A stretch of DNA of 6,623 bases from positions 1 through 6,623 of the forward strand of contig CAINNT010000181.1 of the NCBI GenBank assembly GCA_903851225.1, written 5' to 3'. Under the pieces are notes generated by a model that was not told the origin of the DNA, searched no databases, and worked only from the letters and a program-made list of their open reading frames with translations. This DNA is from an uncultured Chloroflexota bacterium. GTDB lineage: Bacteria; Chloroflexota; Limnocylindria; Limnocylindrales; Limnocylindraceae. Both the position numbers and the translations under genes were made by a program. Positions 1-5,756 of the stretch are shown piece after piece. Position 1 is the stretch's first letter; each line of letters opens with the position of its first letter.

Positions 1-1
1 C

Positions 2-241
2 GAATCCTTGTCTGTCATCCTAGCGGACGCATCTGCAGGAAACATCGTAGAGACCCTACCCGCAGCATCCGCGCTTACTGGTAAGTTCTACACAATCAAG
101 AAGATCGACTCTACGGCAAACACGGTCACAGTCGCGCGCGCTGGATCTGATACGATTGATGGCCAAACGTCGGTTGTTCTAGGAACGCAAGATTCGACCA
201 TCACGCTAATCAGCGATGGGACAGACTGGTACAACATCAGC
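2..241 (+). repeat. Fibre domain repeat, copy 1 (protein-level)
   Basis: First copy of a roughly 78-residue domain inside the fibre-like gene. The key residues are ADASAG, LP, YTIKKIDSTAN, DTIDG and SDGTDWY. It aligns almost end to end with the copy at 515-751. Hand-counted lines in this copy are about 48-55% G+C, lower than in the second copy. Confidence 0.8.
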
Positions 242-1111
242 TTCTTGCCCTCCGCGGGATCCTCGGGTCAGCTCCTCACGTCAGCCGGTGCAGGCGCCTC
301 GCTGACGTGGACGTCTCCCAGTGCGTTTACGTCCTACACACCGTCGACAAATTCTGATTGGACTACGCCGACACCGCCATCTCCTACAGGCTCCGGTGTC
401 GTCCCCTCTACAATTGCGGGCGCGCTCAACACGCTGGCCGCTCAAAATTACAGCAGATGGCTTAACCTGCGCACGACCGAAAACCGGTCGACTTCTAGCA
501 ACGCACTTGCCTCGGACGACTCGGTTTCAGTTATCCGCGCAGACGCCGCCCTCGGCGCAGTGACGATCACGCTCCCAAACGTAGCGACGTGGTCAAATAA
601 ATGGCTAACTGTCAAAAAGATCGACGCGTCTGCGAACGCGGTCATCATCGCGAGCGGTGGCGCGAACATCGACGGCGCCGCGAACCAGTCGATCCTGTAC
701 CAGTACGACGCGATCACCGTGGTTTCGGACGGCACAACGTGGTCGATTCTTGATCAGATCGATAGCGCGCCGCCCGTAGTCGCAACTGCGATCAACGTTT
801 CGCTGAACGGCTCGGCAGTCAACGGCGCCCCTACGTTCGTCGGTGGTTTCTACGTCCCGACCGGCTCGACGTTCACTACATCAAGTCGCATCTATGTCGG
901 CATCAACGCGCCGGGCACGCTATCTGTCGCAATTCAGAACAGCAGTAACACAACGGTTGCATCGTTTAGTTATGTCGCAGCCTCTGCCGGATTCTTTGAC
1001 GTGACTCTTGGGTCTCCGGCCACCCTATCGGCCGGCTGGTATAATCTCGTGCTCACCGCAGCGACCGCGAACACTACCGCGTTCATTCGCGGTCTCTACC
1101 TTACGGTGTAA
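2..1111 (+). CDS. Tail-fibre-like structural protein, 5'-truncated by the window edge
   Basis: This is the C-terminal part (369 codons visible) of a phage tail-fibre-like protein. The reading frame is open to the window edge, and the codons before the possible TTG start at 8 continue the repeat domain, so the true start lies upstream. Counting from the TTG at 8, residues 1-78 and 170-248 are two copies of one domain with the signature (V/I)KKID..AN.V, IDG, SDGT.W. That domain is common in phage fibre and appendage proteins. Residues 107-150 are a Pro/Ser/Thr-rich linker followed by an 'ALNTLAAQ' helix, resembling fibre segments that precede trimeric shafts. Residues 255-367 are a beta-rich C-terminal domain ending GLYLTV, possibly a jelly-roll tip; that is inference. 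There is no transmembrane segment or catalytic motif. It ends TAA two bases before the next start. The fibre assignment rests on remembered family patterns, and whether it forms a side fibre, tip or baseplate appendage is unknown. Confidence 0.85.
   Translation, partial: ESLSVILADASAGNIVETLPAASALTGKFYTIKKIDSTANTVTVARAGSDTIDGQTSVVLGTQDSTITLISDGTDWYNISFLPSAGSSGQLLTSAGAGASLTWTSPSAFTSYTPSTNSDWTTPTPPSPTGSGVVPSTIAGALNTLAAQNYSRWLNLRTTENRSTSSNALASDDSVSVIRADAALGAVTITLPNVATWSNKWLTVKKIDASANAVIIASGGANIDGAANQSILYQYDAITVVSDGTTWSILDQIDSAPPVVATAINVSLNGSAVNGAPTFVGGFYVPTGSTFTTSSRIYVGINAPGTLSVAIQNSSNTTVASFSYVAASAGFFDVTLGSPATLSAGWYNLVLTAATANTTAFIRGLYLTV
515..751 (+). repeat. Fibre domain repeat, copy 2 (protein-level)
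   Basis: Second copy of the domain, with ADAALG, LP, TVKKIDASAN, NIDG and SDGTTW in the same order and spacing as copy 1, allowing a one-residue gap before the IDG motif. Two counted lines are 60% and 63% G+C, so the two copies differ in composition as well as sequence. They look like an old duplication or separately acquired modules. Confidence 0.8.
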
Positions 1112-1113
1112 CG

Positions 1114-2175
1114 ATGGCCTATGTTGGCTCGACCAATAATGCAGTAAACCTCGGCACAGCGGACTACTTCAACGCCATCAAGACGGCTTTGCTCGCGGCT
1201 GGCTGGGAACTCATGGCGTCGGGAAGCCCCGGCGGAACCAACCCCGGATACTCCGCCACCGGCACGCCGGATCGCGTCCCCGATGTGACGTCATGGAACC
1301 AGTCGGGCGCGTGGTGTCGGCTCCGCGAGCCGGGCGGGGCGGGCGGGCGTGAGTATGTTTTCCTGCGTGGCGCGACGGCGACGTCCGGCTTGATCAAGTA
1401 TTCTCGATCTACTGGTTTCATCGGCGGCACTCCGGGGACAACCACCGCGCCGACGACCGGCACGGGCGGCGATGGCGTGGTGTGGGTCGGAACGCAGGTT
1501 GGATTCTCCGCGACCGGTACAGCGACGAACAGCTACGACACCGCCGCCACGGGTACGGGCTCGGCTGTCACGCTCGCCATCGCGTCGGGCTATGTATCCT
1601 GCGTCGCATCAGACACCGCCACAAATGGGGTGTACGGCTGGTGGATGCAGGCATGGGCGGCGGGTACGGCCACCATGAACCAGATCCTCTGGACCGAGGC
1701 GGTACAAGCGGGTACCTATCCCGCGAACGATGCGGATCCCTCGTACCGAAACGCCAATCCAACTCCGTTCGCGTCCTCCGGGTACACCGTGCCGAACCTG
1801 CCGCAATACTGGCAGGCTTACGGACTGTACACGACCGCTGGAGTCAAGGTTAGCCCCGAACTTTACCAAACCTCGGGGGCACCGGGCATTATTGTCACCG
1901 TCAATACCGCGGTAAACTTCGCCACGGTAACTATCCCAAGAACAAACATCGGTTTCGGCGTCTATGGGGCAACCGTGCAGACGTACCCGCTGCTGATCGG
2001 GGTGTATGGCGCGTCGGGCTACCCCAAGGGCTTTTCGACGGGGTTTAGCAGTATCAACGTGCTGCTCAATAACGCCGACACGTTGAACCTCACGGGGAGC
2101 GAGCCGCGAATCGTCGTCAACGGCACCTATGGCTACGTCATGCCTTGGGTTCCCAACATCGTTCCGCTGTATTAG
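1114..2175 (+). CDS. Tandem paralogous phage structural protein, copy A
   Basis: This 353-aa protein is the first of four paralogues. The ATG at 1114 is chosen because MAYVGSTNN is conserved at the start of all four; it lies two bases after the previous stop, with no clear Shine-Dalgarno sequence. Motifs in order: AAGW (28-31), W....AW and REP (61-73), KYSR (95-98), PTTG..GDGVVW (113-124), GYVS.VAS (159-166), GV.G(W/F)W (172-177), DPSYR (208-212), YWQAYG (232-237), PKGF (304-307), DTLNLT (322-327), EPRIV (330-334), PW.PN.VPLY (344-353). The EP...REYVF.RG...IKYS..GF arrangement resembles uncharacterised tail-region proteins of other phages; this is from memory, not a search. Copy A lacks the NPYN(Q/S)K motif of the other three, and its segment 238-292 is unlike theirs. 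No enzymatic residues were recognised. It is probably a virion tail or fibre-associated protein of unknown exact role. Confidence 0.88.
   Translation: MAYVGSTNNAVNLGTADYFNAIKTALLAAGWELMASGSPGGTNPGYSATGTPDRVPDVTSWNQSGAWCRLREPGGAGGREYVFLRGATATSGLIKYSRSTGFIGGTPGTTTAPTTGTGGDGVVWVGTQVGFSATGTATNSYDTAATGTGSAVTLAIASGYVSCVASDTATNGVYGWWMQAWAAGTATMNQILWTEAVQAGTYPANDADPSYRNANPTPFASSGYTVPNLPQYWQAYGLYTTAGVKVSPELYQTSGAPGIIVTVNTAVNFATVTIPRTNIGFGVYGATVQTYPLLIGVYGASGYPKGFSTGFSSINVLLNNADTLNLTGSEPRIVVNGTYGYVMPWVPNIVPLY
1332..1347 (+). other. Potential G-quadruplex motif inside copy A
   Basis: Four runs of at least three G are separated by single C bases (G3-C-G4-C-G3-C-G3) on the coding strand, so the motif is also in the mRNA. 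It encodes part of the EPGGAGGRE stretch. The corresponding positions in the other three paralogues do not contain four such closely spaced runs. Folding is predicted from the pattern only, and the run may simply reflect glycine codons in a GC-rich gene. Confidence 0.5.
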
Positions 2176-2180
2176 GACGG
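2174..2180 (+). promoter_or_regulatory. Weak ribosome binding site for copy B
   Basis: AGGACGG overlaps the TAG stop of copy A. Its AGGA core is 10 bases before the ATG at 2188, which is longer than ideal. It is the only one of the four array genes with even a modest Shine-Dalgarno-like sequence in front of it. Confidence 0.45.
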
Positions 2181-2187
2181 GTGAACT

Positions 2188-3255
2188 ATGGCTTACGTCG
2201 GATCGACGAACAACACGCTAACCGCCGCGACGGGCGCGCAGGATTTCTGCTATACGCTAAAGGCCGCGCTGGTTGCGGCCGGGTGGACCGTTCAAGGCTC
2301 GTCTGACGGAACGACGTGGAACAACACCGCCAGCGGCGATAACGTCAGCACCTACGCAAAATGGACAGCGACGGGGTCATGGGTGCGGATGCGCGAGCCT
2401 TCCGGCGCTGGGGGGCGTGAGTACGTGTTCATGCGCGGCACCGGCACCGGAGTCGTCATCAAGTACAGCCGCTCGGTTGGTTTCGGGACTGGCGGCGGTG
2501 CAACGACGCTGCCGACAACCGGAGCTTCGGGTGACGGCGTGGTGTGGATCGGCACGTCCGTTGGGTTTTCAGCGACCGGTACGGGCACCAATACCTACGA
2601 TCTTGCCACGACGACGACGGCTCAGCAGGTGTCATTCGCCGGGACAACAGGTTACGTCTCGGCCGTTGCATCGACCACACCTGTCAACGGCGTGTATGGG
2701 TTCTGGCTCATCATGTACACCTCGGGGTCGGGCGCGCTGACTCAACTCGTATATTCCGAAGGCATTGACCCGAACTGCTGCTCCCCGCTGGATTATGACC
2801 CGTCCTATCGACAGTTTGCGGGAAATAACTGGTGGGCCAATGATACTGCCACAATCAACCAGTGCCACTACTGGCAAGGCTACCCGTCGCCGTGGGCGTC
2901 GCCGACCACCGCGACGTACCGGCTCAACGCGCCGGGGTATTCATACTGGGCCACCGTAAACTCTGCGATGACCTCGAATGTGGGCGTGTGGCCTAGCTCA
3001 TCGGTTCAATCGCTGAACCCGTACAACCAGAAGTACGCATCTCTGCCGATGCTGATCAGCACGGTCAACACCGTGGGTGTGACGCCGAAGGGGTTTTCGT
3101 CGGGCGTTCGCTTGACGTATGGCACGCTGAACCCGCTGGATACCCTCGACCTCACGACGGCCGATCCCCGGATTGTGTTCTTCACGGGCGGGTCAATCGG
3201 CGGGCTGACCGGCGGGTCGATGCCGTGGGTAACTAACGTCTTACCGCTGGTGTAG
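2188..3255 (+). CDS. Tandem paralogous phage structural protein, copy B
   Basis: This 355-aa protein is the second paralogue, starting MAYVGSTNN at the ATG at 2188, 12 bases after copy A stops. It carries the shared motif series: AAGW (30-33), REP (69-71), REYVFMRG (77-84), IKYSR (91-95), PTTG (109-112), GDGVVW (115-120), GYVS.VAS (155-162), GVYGFW (168-173), DPSYR (204-208), YWQGY (228-232), LNPYNQK (276-282), PKGF (300-303), DTLDLT (318-323), DPRIV (326-330), PW..N.LPLV (346-355). It is closest to copy A around residues 116-138 (VGFSATGT.TN.YD), with 53 of 69 bases identical by hand count. Oddities are adjacent cysteines at 197-198 and a Gly-rich insert at 334-344 (GGS, GGL, GGS) just before the conserved PW. 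No catalytic motif, signal peptide or membrane helix is visible. It is probably a virion tail component; the function is inferred only from context. Confidence 0.88.
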   Translation: MAYVGSTNNTLTAATGAQDFCYTLKAALVAAGWTVQGSSDGTTWNNTASGDNVSTYAKWTATGSWVRMREPSGAGGREYVFMRGTGTGVVIKYSRSVGFGTGGGATTLPTTGASGDGVVWIGTSVGFSATGTGTNTYDLATTTTAQQVSFAGTTGYVSAVASTTPVNGVYGFWLIMYTSGSGALTQLVYSEGIDPNCCSPLDYDPSYRQFAGNNWWANDTATINQCHYWQGYPSPWASPTTATYRLNAPGYSYWATVNSAMTSNVGVWPSSSVQSLNPYNQKYASLPMLISTVNTVGVTPKGFSSGVRLTYGTLNPLDTLDLTTADPRIVFFTGGSIGGLTGGSMPWVTNVLPLV

Positions 3256-3265
3256 TCATGGCTTA
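3247..3265 (+). repeat. Gene-junction repeat, copy B/C boundary
   Basis: The 19 bases CTGGTGTAGTCATGGCTTA span the stop of copy B and the start of copy C. They recur at 4323-4341 with a single difference, which changes the stop codon from TAG to TAA. The repeat marks the unit of tandem duplication or a site used in recombination between copies. Confidence 0.7.
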
Positions 3266-4331
3266 TCAAGGTTCAACCAACAACGTTTTCACCTACGGCT
3301 CTGCCGATTACTGCTATGCCATCAAAGAGGCATTGATCGCGGCGGGCTGGCAACTGGTCGCCTCCGGGGGCGGAACGGGCGGATCGTTCTCCACCACTGT
3401 CGATATGGTGCCGACGCTCGCGAGCAACGTCGACGGAACCTATGGGCGTTTGGGCTGGAACAACAGCGGAGCGTGGGCGCAGTTACGCGAGCCGCTGAAC
3501 GGCGCCAACCCACGCCGGGAATACGTCTTCATGCGAGGGTCGACGGTCGACGGCATGATCATCAAGTACAGCCGACAGACTGGCTTCAGTGGCGGGGCGG
3601 CTGCGACGCTGCCGACAACGGGCGCCGGTACGCCACCGCCCGGCGATGGCGTAGTCGTGTTGGCGTCGTCTAACCGTGGGTACTCCACAACGGTCAACAA
3701 TGACGCCGCGATCACGACCGCTGCCTCGGGGCAGAACATTGCGTTGGTCGGTACGGGCTATGTATCGTGCATCGCTTCCGACGTACCCGTGAACGGGGTG
3801 TACGGGTTTTGGATGATCTCGTACGCGGCCGGAACCGGGGCATTGGCCGCGATTATTATGTCGGAAGGCATGTCCGCATCGTCGACGCCGACACAGGACC
3901 AAGATCCGTCGATCCGGCAGGTCGCCGGGGGCTCATTCTTCAGCACCGACTCGATCAACGCGGTGAACGGGGTGGCGTTCTGGATTGCCTACGGCCTCCC
4001 CACCAAAGCCTATGCTATCGGAGCATCGGGTTATGGCGGATTGAACTCGGTAAACTCCGCGTACAACGCGCAGGGGGCGAGCCTGATCCCCAGCGCCACG
4101 GCATCGACCTTGAACCCCTACAACAGCAAGATCAACGTCTACCCGATGCTTGTCTTTCCATCGAGCGCGACCTACGGCTACCAGCCCAAGGGGTTCACGT
4201 CGGGGTTAGGTTGGTTCAACGTCACGCAAAATCAGGTAGATACCTTCAACCTGACGACCACAGAGCCGCGAATCGTCATCGCCGGCCGCGTTGTCATGCC
4301 GTGGAAACAGAACGTCGTACCTCTGGTGTAA
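3258..4331 (+). CDS. Tandem paralogous phage structural protein, copy C
   Basis: This 357-aa protein is the third paralogue, starting MAYQGSTNN at the ATG at 3258, two bases after the TAG of copy B. No Shine-Dalgarno sequence is evident, so translation probably depends on ribosomes finishing copy B. Motifs: AAGW (28-31), REP (77-79), REYVFMRG (87-94), IKYSR (102-106), PTTG (119-122), PPPGDGVV (126-133), GYVS.IAS (167-174), GVYGFW (180-185), DPSIR (216-220), AYGLP (244-248), LNPYNSK (285-291), PKGF (310-313), DTFNLT (328-333), EPRIV (336-340), PW..NVVPLV (348-357). The region before REP is longer than in the other copies, and an extra Pro-rich loop lies at 124-128. Its AYGLP and PPPGD elements are shared with copy D. 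The role is inferred as a tail-associated virion protein, as for its neighbours. Confidence 0.88.
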   Translation: MAYQGSTNNVFTYGSADYCYAIKEALIAAGWQLVASGGGTGGSFSTTVDMVPTLASNVDGTYGRLGWNNSGAWAQLREPLNGANPRREYVFMRGSTVDGMIIKYSRQTGFSGGAAATLPTTGAGTPPPGDGVVVLASSNRGYSTTVNNDAAITTAASGQNIALVGTGYVSCIASDVPVNGVYGFWMISYAAGTGALAAIIMSEGMSASSTPTQDQDPSIRQVAGGSFFSTDSINAVNGVAFWIAYGLPTKAYAIGASGYGGLNSVNSAYNAQGASLIPSATASTLNPYNSKINVYPMLVFPSSATYGYQPKGFTSGLGWFNVTQNQVDTFNLTTTEPRIVIAGRVVMPWKQNVVPLV

Positions 4332-4341
4332 TCATGGCTTA
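4323..4341 (+). repeat. Gene-junction repeat, copy C/D boundary
   Basis: The 19 bases CTGGTGTAATCATGGCTTA span the stop of copy C and the start of copy D, and differ at one base from 3247-3265. A related stretch, GGTGTAACGATGGCCTA at 1105-1121, spans the boundary of the fibre-like gene and copy A. Confidence 0.7.
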
Positions 4342-5335
4342 CGTCGGTTCGGTCAACAACGTCGTGACATTCGGGGCAGCCGAAACGCTCTACGCGTGGA
4401 AGGCGGCGCTTGTCGCGGCGGGCTGGCAATTGCTCGCGTCGTCGCAGGGCACGGCGCTCAACTACTCCTCGGGGCCAACGCCGGACCAGTTACAGACGGT
4501 GGCAAGCTGGAACAACGCGAACGCATGGTGCAGGCTCCAAGAACCGGCCCCCGGTACACGTCAACTGATCCTCATGCGCGGGTCGACCGCGACCACCGCG
4601 CTCGTCAAGTATTCGCGTCAAAGCGGGTTCACCACTGGCGCCACGTTCAATACTTGCCCCACCACGGGCGGCAACGATGGGATCGTGTGGCTCGGGACGG
4701 GCACCGATACGACGGCGATCAACGGTACTTTTGCCTCGACCATCGCGCAGACGTCCGGCTATGTTTCGTTCGTGGCGAGCGATACGGCGTCGGCGAACGG
4801 GGTCTGGGGGTTCTGGGGCTTCAGTTATTCCGCCGGGACCGCCGCGATGTTCCGCATCATCGTCAACGAAACGGTGGCACCGGCCTCGACCATCGCCGCG
4901 AGCCCTCCACCGGGCGATAATGACCCATCGTGGCGCTATATCACGAACAATATGTTCGGAAACGACGCCAGCCAGACCCCGCAGTTTTGGCAGGCGTACG
5001 GCCTTCCCGGCGCGACCTACATTACCACCAGCCTCGGGATCCCGCGATACCATTGGGTGAACAGCAGCTATAGCCCAGCGACGGGGGCGTGGTCGTCGGT
5101 GGCAGGATTGAACCCGTACAACCAAAAGGTAGGCATGTACCCCGGCCTGATCGGCGTAGCACCGCCCGGTAACCCCAAGGGCTTCACGTCCGGCGTGCAG
5201 ATGATGTCGGCGGTGACAAACCTGCTCGACACCTACAATATCGCAACGGCCGAGCCCCGGATCGTGGTGCAAACGGGGTTCGCCGCCTGCCAGTTTTGCG
5301 TCCCGTGGGTGCCTAATACGTCGCCGCTGTACTGA
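4334..5335 (+). CDS. Tandem paralogous phage structural protein, copy D
   Basis: At 333 aa this is the shortest and last paralogue. The frame is open far upstream to 3767, but the Arg-rich extension is the out-of-frame reading of copy C. The ATG at 4334 gives MAYVGSVNN, matching the family start, and lies two bases after the copy C stop. Motifs: AAGW (28-31), QEP (69-71, Gln for the usual Arg), MRGST (81-85), VKYSR (91-95), PTTG (109-112), GYVS.VAS (142-149), GVWGFW (156-161), DPSW R (197-201), FWQAYGLP (218-225), LNPYNQK (259-265), PKGF (281-284), DTYNI (299-303), EPRIV (307-311), PW.PN.SPLY (324-333). It is the most diverged copy: the REYVF motif is RQLIL (76-80), and the variable region is about 10 residues shorter. 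It is likely a tail-associated structural protein; nothing enzymatic is visible. Confidence 0.87.
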   Translation: MAYVGSVNNVVTFGAAETLYAWKAALVAAGWQLLASSQGTALNYSSGPTPDQLQTVASWNNANAWCRLQEPAPGTRQLILMRGSTATTALVKYSRQSGFTTGATFNTCPTTGGNDGIVWLGTGTDTTAINGTFASTIAQTSGYVSFVASDTASANGVWGFWGFSYSAGTAAMFRIIVNETVAPASTIAASPPPGDNDPSWRYITNNMFGNDASQTPQFWQAYGLPGATYITTSLGIPRYHWVNSSYSPATGAWSSVAGLNPYNQKVGMYPGLIGVAPPGNPKGFTSGVQMMSAVTNLLDTYNIATAEPRIVVQTGFAACQFCVPWVPNTSPLY

Positions 5336-5336
5336 C

Positions 5337-5340
5337 GGAG
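5337..5340 (+). promoter_or_regulatory. Ribosome binding site for the 129-aa gene
   Basis: GGAG lies seven bases before the ATG at 5348, just after the stop of copy D. This is a standard Shine-Dalgarno sequence, unlike the junctions inside the array, so the gene can probably be initiated independently. Confidence 0.75.
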
Positions 5341-5347
5341 CCCTACG

Positions 5348-5737
5348 ATGCCAAGCGCGAATAACGCAGGGATCAACTTTACAACGCCGGTCTTTCTGTA
5401 CCAGATGCAGAACCCGCTACCCGCGGTCAACTTCACGGTGCCGGCGTTCGTTTATCAAGTAGCAAACCCGGCAAACGCCATATACCTGACTGATCCGGCC
5501 GTCACGTTCGGCGACCAGACCTCGGGCGACGCGGTCCTGCTCTCGTCCGGTACGACGACCAACGTGGTCGCGACGGTGAACTACTATCAGCGGGTGTTTT
5601 CGTCGGGGCTCAACGTGTGGTGCTATTACACGACGACGGGCGGCGTGAACCAGTCGCCTCTCTCCGCGCAAACCACGCCCAACTGGACCGGATCGATTAC
5701 GGGGTACGAGCTAATTACAACCTTGCTGGCAAGCTAG
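5348..5737 (+). CDS. Small repeat-bearing putative virion protein, unknown function
   Basis: I do not recognise this 129-aa protein. The ATG at 5348 has a good GGAG sequence at 5337-5340. Residues 9-26 and 27-44 are two tandem 18-residue repeats of the form (I/V)NFT.P.F.YQ..NP..A, followed by a partial third unit at 45-54 (IYLTDPAVTF). The rest (55-129) is Thr/Ser/Val-rich, alternates hydrophobic and polar residues as beta strands do, and has aromatic clusters (NYYQ, VWCYY). It contains one cysteine and no membrane segment or signal peptide. It sits between the paralogue array and a fibre-like gene, with gaps of 12 and 19 bases, so it probably belongs to the same late structural operon. A small tail, fibre-cap or decoration protein would fit, but that is inference from position and composition only. 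Confidence 0.82.
   Translation: MPSANNAGINFTTPVFLYQMQNPLPAVNFTVPAFVYQVANPANAIYLTDPAVTFGDQTSGDAVLLSSGTTTNVVATVNYYQRVFSSGLNVWCYYTTTGGVNQSPLSAQTTPNWTGSITGYELITTLLAS
5372..5509 (+). repeat. Two and a half tandem 54-base (18-residue) coding repeats
   Basis: Unit 1 is 5372-5425 and unit 2 is 5426-5479; both encode (I/V)NFT.P.F.YQ..NP..A. A partial unit at 5480-5509 encodes IYLTDPAVTF. The units are clear at the protein level and only moderately similar as DNA, so the duplication is old. Confidence 0.75.
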
Positions 5738-5745
5738 CCCCAGGC

Positions 5746-5750
5746 AGAGG
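5746..5750 (+). promoter_or_regulatory. Ribosome binding site for the 279-aa gene
   Basis: AGAGG lies six bases before the ATG at 5757. It supports that start and independent initiation of this gene. Confidence 0.7.
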
Positions 5751-5756
5751 TCACTG

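Larger units (their letters stand above)
1114..5335 (+). repeat. Tandem array of four paralogous genes
   Basis: Four consecutive co-directional genes with the same N-terminus, C-terminus and internal motif order, separated by 12, 2 and 2 bases. Divergence is well beyond a recent duplication, which argues against an assembly artefact. The N-terminal 200 residues and the last 55 are better conserved than the roughly 80-90 residues between DPS.R and PKGF. Three members share NPYN(Q/S)K and one lacks it. Confidence 0.9.

Noticed and set aside
8..10. TTG at 8 as the start of the fibre-like gene
   Set aside because: The frame is open to the window edge and the preceding codons continue the repeat domain as seen in its second copy. 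No binding site is visible in the seven bases available.
3767..4333. 189-codon upstream extension of copy D
   Set aside because: It is the out-of-frame reading of copy C, very Arg-rich, and the family start MAYVGSVNN lies at 4334.
4490..5272. 260-aa open frame on the minus strand opposite copy D
   Set aside because: Arg/His/Gly-rich, low-complexity antisense shadow of a GC-rich coding gene. The plus strand carries the conserved family motifs.
1114..5335. Diversity-generating retroelement target genes
   Set aside because: Paralogues with a variable region invite the idea, but there is no reverse transcriptase, no template repeat with adenine-specific differences, and the variation includes length changes throughout.
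1114..5335. Assembly artefact or very recent duplication
   Set aside because: The copies differ at many silent and amino-acid positions and in length, so they are genuine old paralogues.
5738..5756. Transcription terminator or promoter in the longest gap
   Set aside because: The 19-base gap holds only the AGAGG binding site; no hairpin with a T run and no promoter boxes are visible.
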